A stretch of DNA of 64,000 nt. Origin: Atrichornis clamosus (lineage: Eukaryota > Chordata > Aves > Passeriformes > Menuridae). Shown piece after piece: positions 12,601 to 24,600 of this stretch (position 1 is the stretch's first letter; every line of letters begins with the position of its first letter). Under the pieces are notes generated by a model. The model saw only the letters and a program-made list of their open reading frames with translations, was not told the DNA's origin and did no database searches. Location: contig WBMZ01008660.1 of assembly GCA_013400975.1 (NCBI GenBank), positions 95,642 to 159,641 on the forward strand, in the 5' to 3' direction. The position numbers were made by a program, and so were the translations under genes.

Positions 12601-15600
12601 TCCAGCCTGTCAGTCCTGCCTGCAGCAGTCCTGGATAGTCCCAGGGAGGGTTTGTCCAGAGAGAGAGATAAAGGCAGTCACTCTTCATCCTTTCGGTGTT
12701 CCTCTGCACTGCTGTGCTCAAGATCTCCTGGGTGCTTTGGATTGCCTGGGTGTGTGGGATGAAGGACTCGTGGGGAAGCAGTGGATTGCTGAGCTCGTGC
12801 AATGAAGCTGTGGGATCAAACCCTGCAGAGCTGCTCACATGATTGTAGGTTTTCCTAGGAAAGCTCCCCAAAGGCATCATTTGTGACAGCTCTTCTTAAA
12901 GAGCTTGTGGAATGGTCAGGATCTTCCTTGCTTCCCTTCAGCCCAGTCTGTGGCTGACATTGGCTGCATTCAGTGGTTGCAGTGTCTGTCTGGGTACCAA
13001 ACTGCTGCTGAGGTACTTCTTCAGTTTGGGTTTTTTTCCACATGTACATTTCTGAAATTTTTCTCTTTTGACTGCTATAACAGTTGGTTTTGTTCAGTAA
13101 AGCAATGTTTTCTCCTTTTTAGGTTCAGTAGGGGCTTTTGGGAAGGGTTACCAGGTGCAACCAGGTGCAGTTGCTTCTCATTTATTTGGAAGTGTGGATG
13201 CATTTGGAAGGGTTAGAAGGAAAAAGCTCATGCTGTGGGTTATGTAAATTTGTATAATATGAAGACTTTTAGCTCAAGCTTGATAGAAGGCAAACCCACA
13301 GAAGAAAAGATTTATTCTTTCCTTCTATTATAATAAAGAAGGTGCTTTTTCATGTCTGGACAGGTATCAGTTACAGTGAACAGTTGCAGGAAACTTGCTT
13401 TCAGACCTCTGGTTTGGTTCAGTTCCAGCCAGTTAAACACTGGTTCCACTGGGCTGAGAAATTCCCGAGGGTCAGTTGTTTCCTCTTTCCTGCTGGCTCG
13501 CAGTTGGCACTGGGAATGTCTTGTTGGCAGGGGGTAAAGGCACTTGTCACAAAACCTGATGAATAACTTCCTCTCCTTAGGACTGAAGATGGGGTCTTGG
13601 TGTGAAGAATTCTGTTTTCTTCAAGGCCTGGTGTGTAGCAAAATCATCAACTTCCAAAATGCCTTTTTACCAACTACCCTTCCTCCTGTTTTTTCAACAT
13701 CGCTTTTTGTGCAATGGTGTTTGGTATCTTACACCTGCACCTAGGCAGAGGTGCAGTTATAGTATGGATGGGCTCAGTGATGCTGCCTAATTATATTGCC
13801 TGTAAAATTAAAAGTAATTATTGTGGTTGTTTCCCTCCCCAAAGGAGCTGCTGGTGCTGAGCCCAGGTAAAGCAGCTGACTTGGCAGCCATTCACTTCAG
13901 TGAGCAGATCGAGAGCATCATCTCAAACCTCCAGGTGAAGAGTCAAACTCCATTAATTTGGGGCTTTGTACAGTGGGCTTGTCATTCCTGTAGGAATTGA
14001 CAAGAGCCATGGTGAGTTGTTGCTGTGTCAGAAACAGAAGAGAAACAGGTGATAGCTACTCACTGATAGGAATTGCTCACCTCAATTACTTGGGCTGTTT
14101 GTAGAGTTCTGGCCATAGAAATGTACAGTATCAGAGCTGCTAGTTGCAGGTTGTGGTTGGAGTTCAGTATGGTTTGGACTCCCACAGAAGAGTTGTCAGC
14201 AAACATATCCTTGGAATATTTATGCAAGACATGCCTAAACCAGCTCCTTCAGCAGGCACCAGCTGGGAGCTGTGTTCTTTAATGGATGTAGTTCAGGAAT
14301 CACTGCTCTGTAGCACATTAATTAAGATAATAATACTCTGTCTCCTCCTGTTGCACAGGACCAGTTCTTGCTCTTCCAGTTCCTGAGGAGTCTCCTGGAT
14401 CCGAGGTATGTACAAACTGCAGCTTGAAAGCATGGACTGAAACCAGTTCCTTGGAAACAGTGCATCAATAGTCAGCCTCAGCCAAGGTTAGGCTTAGGAA
14501 AGGTGACTTGCCCCTCAAAGTGCCCAGAGTTGAGAAGGTCAGCCCAAAAGAAACATTGTGGGAAATGTCCTTCAGGAGAGCCCCTGCCTGCTCCCTGCCT
14601 GGGAAGAGGTGTGGGCTCCAGGACATGGAATGTGCTGGCTCTGGCACACGGATGGGAGCTTGGGCACTGCTGCTCCAGCTGCTCCAGAGGGCTGTGGAAT
14701 GCTTATCCCAGGACTGAAATGGCCATTTCTCTTTTCAGGCCACTGGTTTGATTACTTGACCAAGGTAAACCCAAGTTTAACATAAACAGAAAAGCATTGT
14801 GGTCAGTTGACATTTTTAATTTCTGTCTTGTTTCAGAACTGCTGCCATATTTCACTGCACACTCCTCTTTTTAACTACTTGCTTGCTCCATTTGCTCCTG
14901 TTCTTTCAGGACTTCAGCACTGAGTGTTCTCTTTCTGTTGAGTCAGTATCAAATGCTGCAAGACATTTCTGTGTGCACAGCTCCAGTTGCTTTCAAGCTT
15001 TCAATGCAACTGAGGGAGAGATCTTGGTTTGTCAATTAGTTACAGATTAATTGTGCTTTATGAAGAGGAGGAGTAGGAAAAGGCAATATTATCTAAATGC
15101 AAGTGTCAGTGTTTCAGTTTTTGTTGAAGTGGAATAGAAAGCATACTTTAGAAGCTAGAACGTGGATTAATTAATCACTTTTTGGATTTTGTTAGCATGT
15201 AAATTAAGAAAAAAAGCAACCAACAACAAAGCCAAAAAACCCCGAACCAAAGGCGAAACCCCAAACATGTTTTGTTATTTCCTGAGTTCTACAGACGTGT
15301 TTGTGTGGAAGGTGTTCACTTCTACACCTCCTGTTTTCTTAGGAGTCAAAACAAAATCAAAATAAATCTTGGTTGGGTTTTATAGGAAATAATTAAATGA
15401 TTTAGTTAATAAATGATTAATTGAGAAAAAAAGGAAGTTAAGCAGAAATGAAACCCGGCTGGATGTTATACTGTGGTATCACTTGCAGCAAGTGAGACCC
15501 AGTGAAGGTAGTAATTAACCTGGATTTTAATCTTATGCACAGAGTGCCTCCCATAATCTCTGAGTAATAAACATATCTAATTTCACCCTACCATAATTAG

Positions 15601-18600
15601 AGCTAAATAGACCCATTTCTCCTGCAGTTACCTTCTAATCACAAGCAACACGTGATGTGCTCAAACCAGCATTGGGGAGCAACTTTCTGCATCTGATCTT
15701 CCCACAGGTCTCTGCTTTTCCCTCAAGGATGATGCTCCATGTGGTGCATTAGGGCCATATGGGTTTTTTTAATAGCACTCAGGTCCTGAGGTCTGTTCCC
15801 AGTGCTGTAAAGTTGTCTTCTAAGACCTGTGGAAAGGAGCTGAACTATATCCTGGGAGAGGCAGGGAAGGAGGGGGAATCTGCTCTGCAGACCTCACTGC
15901 AATTGCACCTACACTTTGTAGTATATTTATACAAAAAATAATGATTAGGCTTGTCTGAAAATACCTCTCTTTTCAGCTAATCTAAATGTTTAAATGCTTT
16001 TCTTTTTTGTAAGCAAAATTCTTATTAAAGACTCTTAGAGCAGTAAATGAGCTTTTTAAGGTCTCAAATACAAATGATTGCTTGATCGTATGGGGACAAG
16101 ACTCATCGTGCTGGTCTAACTATCCGAGTTGGTGGAATTGCATTAGGGATTAATTTGGCCCATTTAATTTAGCTAGAGATTTATTTTTAAGGAGTTGGAA
16201 GGGGGAAGGGAGGAAACAGGGTTAACAGGAATTGCCTGGGGAAATTAAAACCAAATGTCTGTATGTTTGTAGCATAAAGCAGCCCTGGGAAACAGAGAAT
16301 GTAGTAGGGATTGCTCAGCTCATTAATCACAGCCCTTGCTACATTTCCATTTTAAACTCTTGGGGTTTTTTCTCTAAAAAACCCCACACAGTGAGGCACT
16401 GTCTGTTGATGTTTGTGTTTATGTATTATACCAACATTAACTTACTTAGCAACACAGGGTTCTGGGTTTATAAATGTATTAACAGGCACCTAAACCTCGA
16501 GGTCTGTCCCAAGGGTTCTCCTCTCTGAGCAGCTGCTGTGACACTTGCAAGGCTCCCTTGTGCCAGATTTTATGAGAAACCAGTGCTTTTCTCTTCCTTT
16601 TTGGAAAGAGTATGGCAGTAGAGACATTGGATATGGTTATATTGGAGTGAACATAATCCTGTGGAGCTGAGCAGGACCTGCAAGTCTTGGGACTGTCAAT
16701 TAGGCTTAGAAATTATCAAAATCTGGCTTGCTTTCCATTCCCTCTTCTCTGCATTTCTCGATGAGATGGCTGAGGGAAGGGTCAGCCTGCTCATGAAATC
16801 ATGGATACTTGGTGCCAGAGTTATTTCCAGACGAAATTTGTTCTTGTACTATAGATGGATGACTTGCCATGTTTCCTATTTTGGTAGACAAGAGATCGTT
16901 CTAGACAGAGAGTGTTTTATTTTAGTCTGCTCACAGAAAGAGTAGAGCACTCACTCCCTGACAGGCACTGGGGGAGTTTACAGGGTGTTTGTTGTGGGAG
17001 GAGTGGATGGTGAATGCAGAAATCAGGGTTCTTGTTTGCTGTTCAGGATCAATTCTTTGCTGTCAGAACACAGTAGTTCGGACACCATTTTGGTAGGGTT
17101 GTGCCCATACTTTGGGCACAGTGATCAGTACCTGTGTGAGGCTTTTGTTTCTGGGCACATGGCATTTGTAATCATTGTAATCACAGTGAGCTGCTTCTGG
17201 CTTGCTCAGGGCACAGCGTTCTCCTGGCCTTCCTTGGGTGATAATATTCCTTTTGTAGCTCCCAAGAAATATAGAATATTGGATAGCAGATCTTTTCCAT
17301 CCCATGGCTGTAGGGTTTTGCATACTAACATATCTTCTCCTGGTTAGGAATTTCTGTTTGGAAAGGTAAACAAACTCAGTATATACCTTGATCCACTTCC
17401 TTTCCTAGCAAGAGCTTCAGCAGAGGTTTAAAGCCCTGTTTCCCAGACAGGATAAACTTCTGCTGTTCTCTGTGTGATGCACCAGGACTGCCATGGGAAG
17501 GGTAACGTGCAGTGGAGAGAGCTGCTGCTTATTTAAGGGTTGCAGGTGCTTTCTCTGACTGCAGGAAAGTATCATTCTTTCACTCCTCACTCCGAAATCT
17601 CTTCCTTCCTGTGCTCCTTTTAAAACAAGATCAGTAGAAAACAGTCAGGACAAAGGGACATGGGCACTGCTCTCAGTTCTGTTCACTTCTGTTTCCCACA
17701 CAAGAGGAGTTTGCTTAATAATGAGCCCAGAGATTAGAAAATGGGGTGATTCTCTAAAAGAAGTATGAGTTCCTTTCTCAGTGAGATAGAACAAAGGGAT
17801 GAAACACTAAAATGTGGTAAAGGAAGTCAAAGAAGAATTTCAGGAACAATAAGCAAAGAGCAACAAAATATTTCTTCCAACACATGCAGAGCAGGTCTGT
17901 AGGACACAGCATCTGAACAGACCACTTGGACCAGAAGGTTTCATTGAAGAAATGAGGAGAGTTCTTTGTGCCTTTCTGCCATTGAATTGCTGAAGATGTG
18001 TCTGTGCTGGTCTCTTTCTTCACAGAGGTCTTTGAGAGTCTAATTTATCCTGAGGCATCAGGAGAATATGTTGTGGAACAAATGAAATGCCTGCTGAGAG
18101 ACTCCAGCACCAGGAACTACTAGAAGCAGCATAATTTTTGTTTTAAACCCAGGTTTTTTACTTCTGTATGAAGGATAAAAGACAGCACACAATTGAATAA
18201 GAAACTCTTCTTCGCAGGCATATTTCTAGGCTAGAATTTGACTTGAGTCTTTTGTGCCTGTTTTATTGCAGAGAAGGCATTAACCAAGACCTACTACACC
18301 TTCCACCCTGCATCACTGAGCAGTTCATCGAGCTGCTCTGTCAGCACAGCCCAGACCAGGTCCTGGAGACACTCAAAGTTCTGGAATACTGCAGACTGGA
18401 GGAAACCATCCAGGTGGGGAGAGATATATAAGGACAGGGCCAGGGGTTGCATTCAAATCAGCTCCTACCTCTTTAAACTGCTGCAAAGGTTCTTTGGTGT
18501 CCTGGCGGGGGCAAGGTGGTCAGAGCCGCGACCTTCTGAAAGTGTCCCCAGACCGCGTCAGGAACAGCTTCAGGGGCCACTTCCCCAGCACACTCTCGCA

Positions 18601-21600
18601 CACACTCTCACACGCGGGATCTTGAAGATATCGTCAGCGATAAAGGACGAGGGAGAGGTCTTATCTTGGGTTCCGCAGGGAGGGTTTATTACCAACAGCC
18701 ACACGAAGAGTCCAGAGGATAAGACAGGCGAGGACAGCTGTACCCCGGAATAAATACAGGGGCGGAGAGAGGGTCAGGGTCCAGTCAGGGGAGAGCATAA
18801 GGGCGGTACAAAGGTGATGGGAGGGCCAAGGGACCAATGAAGGGACACCAAAGGAGGGACTACAGGGTTAGGTCCAATGGAGGGGCAGGGAGAGGAGAAG
18901 GTTCTGGAGATGGGTCCATACAAGGGAGAAAAGGGGCAGGGTCCACTGACTGGGGTACATTTGAGTAACGGAGCAGAGGTTCCTGGGAGAGGTGCACTTC
19001 TCTCACCCTATGTGGGGAGATGAGCTTAGGAAGCTTCCCTCCAAGGGGTGCTTACAGTGGAAGTGACTGGCCTCACGGCCTCCACANTTTGGTTTAGGCT
19101 TGGGTTAGTTCCTGGATGCTCTTCCCATCCCTTTCTAGCACTCCCTGTTCCTTTGAGCTGCTGAACTGCTCTCCTGCAGCACAGTTGGATATATTTAATA
19201 GCCTGACTCTGAGTTTGGTCTCAGGGCTAATAAGAAAGGGCTGTAAGTGCTCTGAAGCTGCTGAGAAACTGCAGGGGGGGTGGCTGTTACTGCTAATTAA
19301 TCATGTTTGAGGTCTATGAAATCACGGGCATGGGGTTTTTGGAAAGCAACACTGCCAAAATTTGCCCAGTGCTGGCAGAGCGACTGTTCCTTCCCTTTAT
19401 GGAAATTGTACCAGTAATTTTTTAGTGCCGGTGGTGACAAAACTGCACATTGAGAAATAAAAGGAGATGTGGGAGTGCTGCTCAGCCCAGGTAAGGTGCC
19501 TGTGAGCACAGGCACTCCCAGCCCTGGCCATCTGCTCGGCATTGTCTGGTGGATAAACAAATACTGGCAGCTTTCTTCAGACACACATTTACCTTTTTTT
19601 GCCTTTCAACTCAGATAACCCAGAAACATCAGCTCCATGAGGCTTCCTCGTATTTGCTGGAAAAGAAAGGAGATATCCAAGGTGCCTTTTTGGTTATGCT
19701 TGAGGTACGGTGCTCCCAAGTCTGGAATGTGCCATTTTTGCCATGCTGTGCCATCAGCCTGTGCTCAGGTTTGAGGTTGTCCTTGCTCCTCAGTTTGTTT
19801 CCCACTGGAATCCATGGAAGCATTTGCCCTCTGTCAAGTAGCAATATATTGAGTCTGCAGACTCAGCACATCATATATTTTTCTGACAAGTCTTCAAACA
19901 TCCAGTTTGATGCTGAAAATTTGTTTTTCATAGCCACATTAATCTTTCAACTCTTGCTTTCCTTTCTGTATTTGGAAAGACATTTATGCTATGTTAGGCT
20001 GGGGAGGAAAATGGGGGTGAGCCTTTGTAACCACACCTTTGACAAATATTTCTATCAGGGTTCTTGGTAGTAAACTCTCACATTTACTGTTGTGTGTCCT
20101 CTCTTTTGTTTCAGCGATTGCAGAGCAAGCTGCTGATGCTTACTCAAGATGATGAAAGTAAGAGTTCCCAAGTTAAATTCCATTTTCTATTAGAAAGAGA
20201 TAGATAAACACAAAAATGTGAAGTGCTTGTGTCTGACACCTGATATAATGAGATTTTATTTCAGGTTTCTAGGCATTGTAGTGACTTTTAAAATTTATAT
20301 TTACATGGCTGTGGTACTTATTTGATGACACTTCCTCACTATGGTGTTCTGGTCTTGGTAGAGACCTGGAACACTGTGAGGGATGTGTGTGTGTGGTCAG
20401 CTGCCCTGTCAGCTTTTCCCCCTGGGACTGGTACTCTGGCTTACCCAACACATTCCCCACGTCAGAATGCATTCAAAGTCCTTACTGAGCTTTAGCTGGC
20501 ATTAAATGGGAACAGTCATGGGAGACAGCTGGAAGTAGCTTTTTTGAAAGCAAATTTCTCAGATAAATAAGAGTGCTCTGCCCACAGAAAAGGAGGATAT
20601 GCACAGATGTGCTGTTCACTAGCCCAAGGACTCATGGGCACCTAATTAAATGCAGTGCCCATAGTTGTTACTTAATTGTGTCCTAAACCACAGCTAAGAT
20701 CTTCCTTATTTGATTACATGAAATGTTTTATTTGCCCAATTTATTGTGCTATTCAGGAAAAGTGCCAGAAATGAGGTCTTGTCTGTATTGACTGTAGTGA
20801 GCAGACTTTAGATGAACAGCATGACTTTATTTTGCAGAAGGATTGGGAGTTAACTTATCTAATGGGAGTTAACTTGTCTAATAGCTTTTATGATTGCAGT
20901 TTGTTTTTTCCCCCCCCCGACACTTAGGCTCAGCTGAACCCTCCTTGCTAGAAAACATTGAAGATACCTTAGTGAAAACAATTGCCCTCTGCCAGAGGAA
21001 TTCACACAGTTTAGACCAGCAACAGCGAGAGGTAAGGAAATCAAACAATGTGTCATAAAACCCACAAAGGCCTCTGTGTCTCCTGAAACTTTGCCTGATG
21101 TGCCTCTTGCTTTCCCCAGCCACTGGATACTGGTCCAGGCAGGCACTGTTTGCTTTTCCTTGGGTTCTCCCTGTGGTGCTTCAGGGTTTAGGCCCCCAAG
21201 AGAGAAATCCTCACTCATAAGGGTGAAGCACAGAACAAGGGGCAGGCAGCAGGGAGGGAGGGATGAGACAAAGGCCTTCCCCCTTCCCAGCTCCAGATGG
21301 AAGTTGGGCACAACTGTCAGTCGGGCACAAATGTCGGTCAGGCACTGCAGAGGCACCCTGAGCTCTGAGCCAGCTTCCTGGTGGCACAGAGCTGATGCTA
21401 CTGTCACTGTGGTGCAGAGCATGTTCACAGCCCCTCAGCTGAGTGTCAGCCTGGGCCTTGATGGGGGAGACCATGCAGCTGCCTTGAGCCCTTGCAGAGG
21501 GAGCTGGCTTTGCCTGTCTCCTTGGACTGAGGCTACATTTCCATTTTGCCTATGTCAGTGACATGAAGACATCTTTATTCTAAGATTCTGCATCATTTAT

Positions 21601-24600
21601 GTAATTTCTGAACTCAGAACTGAGAATGTTCCCATGTCTGAAGAGGTGTCATTGCTGGAAGTCAAGAATTCTGTAATTTCTGCACCAGCACTGCCCAGTG
21701 TAAGAGGTGACCTGCTCCATTCCTTCTGTACAATGATGTCACTGTGCTACAGATAGGGAGAGAATTTAGGTGTCCCTTTCCATTTGGGATCCATTTACTG
21801 TGCTACCCATTCTGTAAGCTATTCCTACAGCAGAGAGTTTGCATCTCACATGGACAAGTAGCTGGGGACTGAACAAAGTAAACCCAGACTGTTGTCACAT
21901 TTCAGAAAAGTGCTTTGCTCTGAAGTTATTTTACCATGTTTCAGCTCAGTCCCATTGCAGTTCTGTTCTCAGGATGTGGAAGTGAGTCTCTGCTAATGGA
22001 CTCTGACGTTGCTCATAGCTCATTTTTAGCACTGCCCTGTGCTCACTGACTCTTTGCTCACATTCCATGATTTCAGGCCCTCTGGTTTCCCCTGCTGGAG
22101 GCCATGATGTCCCCACAGAAATCCTCTGGCTCTTCCCAGTGTCCATACTCCGAATGTGAGTACTTTGGCTTTTGTGACCCCAGATATTAATCAGAAGTTG
22201 TGTGCTGTCTCTCCTCTGATCAGTTAATAGAAGAAAAGTAATTTTGATACTTCATTCCTAAATACTCTCCTCCCTGACCTGGAGGGACAGTAGGACTGAG
22301 CTCAGGTTGGGTGTTTGGTAGGCTGCAGCTGTCAGGTAGATGGCTTTTTGGAATTTATTTTATCTTCTCCTGAGGGCTGTACCAACAAGTTAGTTGCCTT
22401 GAGGATGGTCTCTCAGAGAGCCAAGGTGCTCAGTGTGTGCAAAGGCTTTACAGGTTGTAGGAGGGTGTTAGTGCTTTGGGAACTCCTGACATAACACGTT
22501 GTCATTTTCCATGCCCAGCCCTTTTGTGCACTTCTCCCTGCACCTGTCTGCCATAACGAAATCAGTAGGATTTGAATACACCAGCTAAATTCTCTGCTCC
22601 ACTTCTGAGTCAGCAGCACACCTAGAACAGCCTGCCTTGTGGGAGATACAAGAGTAGTGAAAGGGGGCTTAGATTCTGTGGTCTTGGCAGTCTCCAGCAT
22701 GGGAAGCACATGGAGCTGTTGGAGCCAGTCCAAAGGAAGCACCAGGATGATCAGAGGGATGGAGCAGCTCTGCTGGGAGCAAAAGCTGAGAGAGTTGGGT
22801 TAGGTGGTATATTGGGGAGAAATTCTTGGAGGTGGTGAGGCCCTGGCACAGGTTGCCCAGAGAAGCTGTGGCTGCTCCACCCCTGGAAGTGTCCAAGGCC
22901 AGACTGGACAGGGCTGGGAGCAACCTGGGATTGTGGAAGGTGTCCCTGTCACATTCCTGTCCTGTTCCATGGCAGGAATGGCACTGGCTGATCTTCAAGG
23001 TCCCTCCCAACCCCAGTTACACTTGGACTCTGTGAGTGTCTTTTGGTCTATTCCAGACCTGTGCTGGGATGTAGGACCAAGTTTCATGCAAAGGTCAGTG
23101 CCAGGAAGTTTTAGAGTCTGTGGGCCATAACATGGATGAGGATCCAGGCTGGGGTTTGGTAGCAGTGGGAAAAGTGAATGAAAGTGCTACCAAGCAAGTA
23201 AAAATGTGGGTGTTTGCTGTAGGGGGTGTGTGAGGGGATGCAGAGGCATTGTGGGATCAAAGCTTTGTAAACTCCCCTCTGCTCCAAAAAGCTGTGTGTG
23301 CTTAGTGCAATATGTGCAGGAGCAAAGGTGTAAAAGCAGTTTTCAAACCAGAAAACATGACCTGAAATAGAATTCTATCTGTAAGATTGATCTGTCTTTA
23401 TCTCTTGGCTCCCAATGAACTGCTGTGGCTGTTGTTTGACATTCCAGCTTTGAAGAGTTTGACAATGCAAGTGCTGAACAACATGGCTGCATTTATTGCT
23501 CTTCCCTCAATCCTGCAGAGGATTCTCCAGGTGAGTTCCTGAAGAGAAGAAGGTTTGACCAAGCTGTGCCACTCATTTATTGGGAAAAGGTGTTTCCAGG
23601 TCATTAGAGGTCAGATCAGCTAGTTGTCTGTTCAGAGTGTTTCAGTGAAAGTTCAGTTGGTGACATTGTCTTAGTTTGAAAGGCAGAGATCTGCCAAGGA
23701 AAAGCAGGAACCCTTCTGGAGTGGAAAGAATCTCCTCCTCCCCTGAATTATTGTAGTTTTGAAAATTATCAGGCTTTTGAGATCGAATATGGGAAAAGGA
23801 ATAACAGTTCTTTACTGAAATACATATATATATAAGCCAACAGAACAAACAACAAGAAACACCAGTAACAGCCTTCCCGCCCGGCGCGCGGTTTCCCCTG
23901 TTGCGTAGCTCTGGCCGCACCCGGGCGGGGGCGCTGGCGAGGCAGGGGAGGCAGGAAGGCTGCAGTGCAGTTGAGCGGTGGTTGCGGTCCGGTGGGAGTG
24001 GTGGTTGCAGCCAGCTGAGAGCGGTCGTCCTGTGCAGCTCCTGGAGTCGGTGCCGGAGGGTGTCCCCCGGGGTCCAGGCAGGCTTCGTTACATTCCGGCA
24101 GGAATGCGCATGTACCTCCCCCAGGGTGGAGCATTTCCCCATGGCATGATGAGATCAGGTGGTTTGGGAGGTTCTGGGTGGTTGGGTCGTTCTAGCTGCC
24201 CCTCGTCCATGACGGCCCGTGAACCGAGATGGCCCCCTCAGGATGGGTGTGATTCTTGTTGGTGCTTTCTGGGGGGAGCTCTCCCAGCTGTGTCTTTTGT
24301 GAAGACAAAGGGACCCTACCTCGCCACAGGGTTTCCCTTACCTTATCGAACGCCAGCTTGCAGTCCAAGGGGCCGAACGTGCACCGGGCAGTTGTTGCAA
24401 GCGACCTGTCGTGAACAGCTCATCACGGCTGATGCAGATGGGGGAGAACACATTGTTTACTACGTCCCCATAACCCGGGACAGAGATACAAGGTGGAAAA
24501 CTGATAGAATTATCTGGGAGGGATGTGGGAACACACGGAGCTGTGACAAGATAATGGAGGTAATTCCTGCAAACCAAATAAAACATTATCTCAAAGGTTG

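Larger units (their letters stand above)
18414..19614. other. VPS8 intron, 1.2 kb, half filled by a solo LTR
   Basis: It holds the antisense LTR at 18,498-19,086 and a single ambiguous base N at 19,087. The 500 bp after the LTR show nothing further. Confidence 0.7.

Noticed and set aside
15208..15266. A/C-rich run as a retroposon poly(A) tail
   Set aside because: Birds lack abundant poly(A) SINEs, no element body precedes it, and no flanking duplication is visible.
20859..21428. 189-codon - frame
   Set aside because: Antisense over a genuine VPS8 exon and intron; translation shows no domain.
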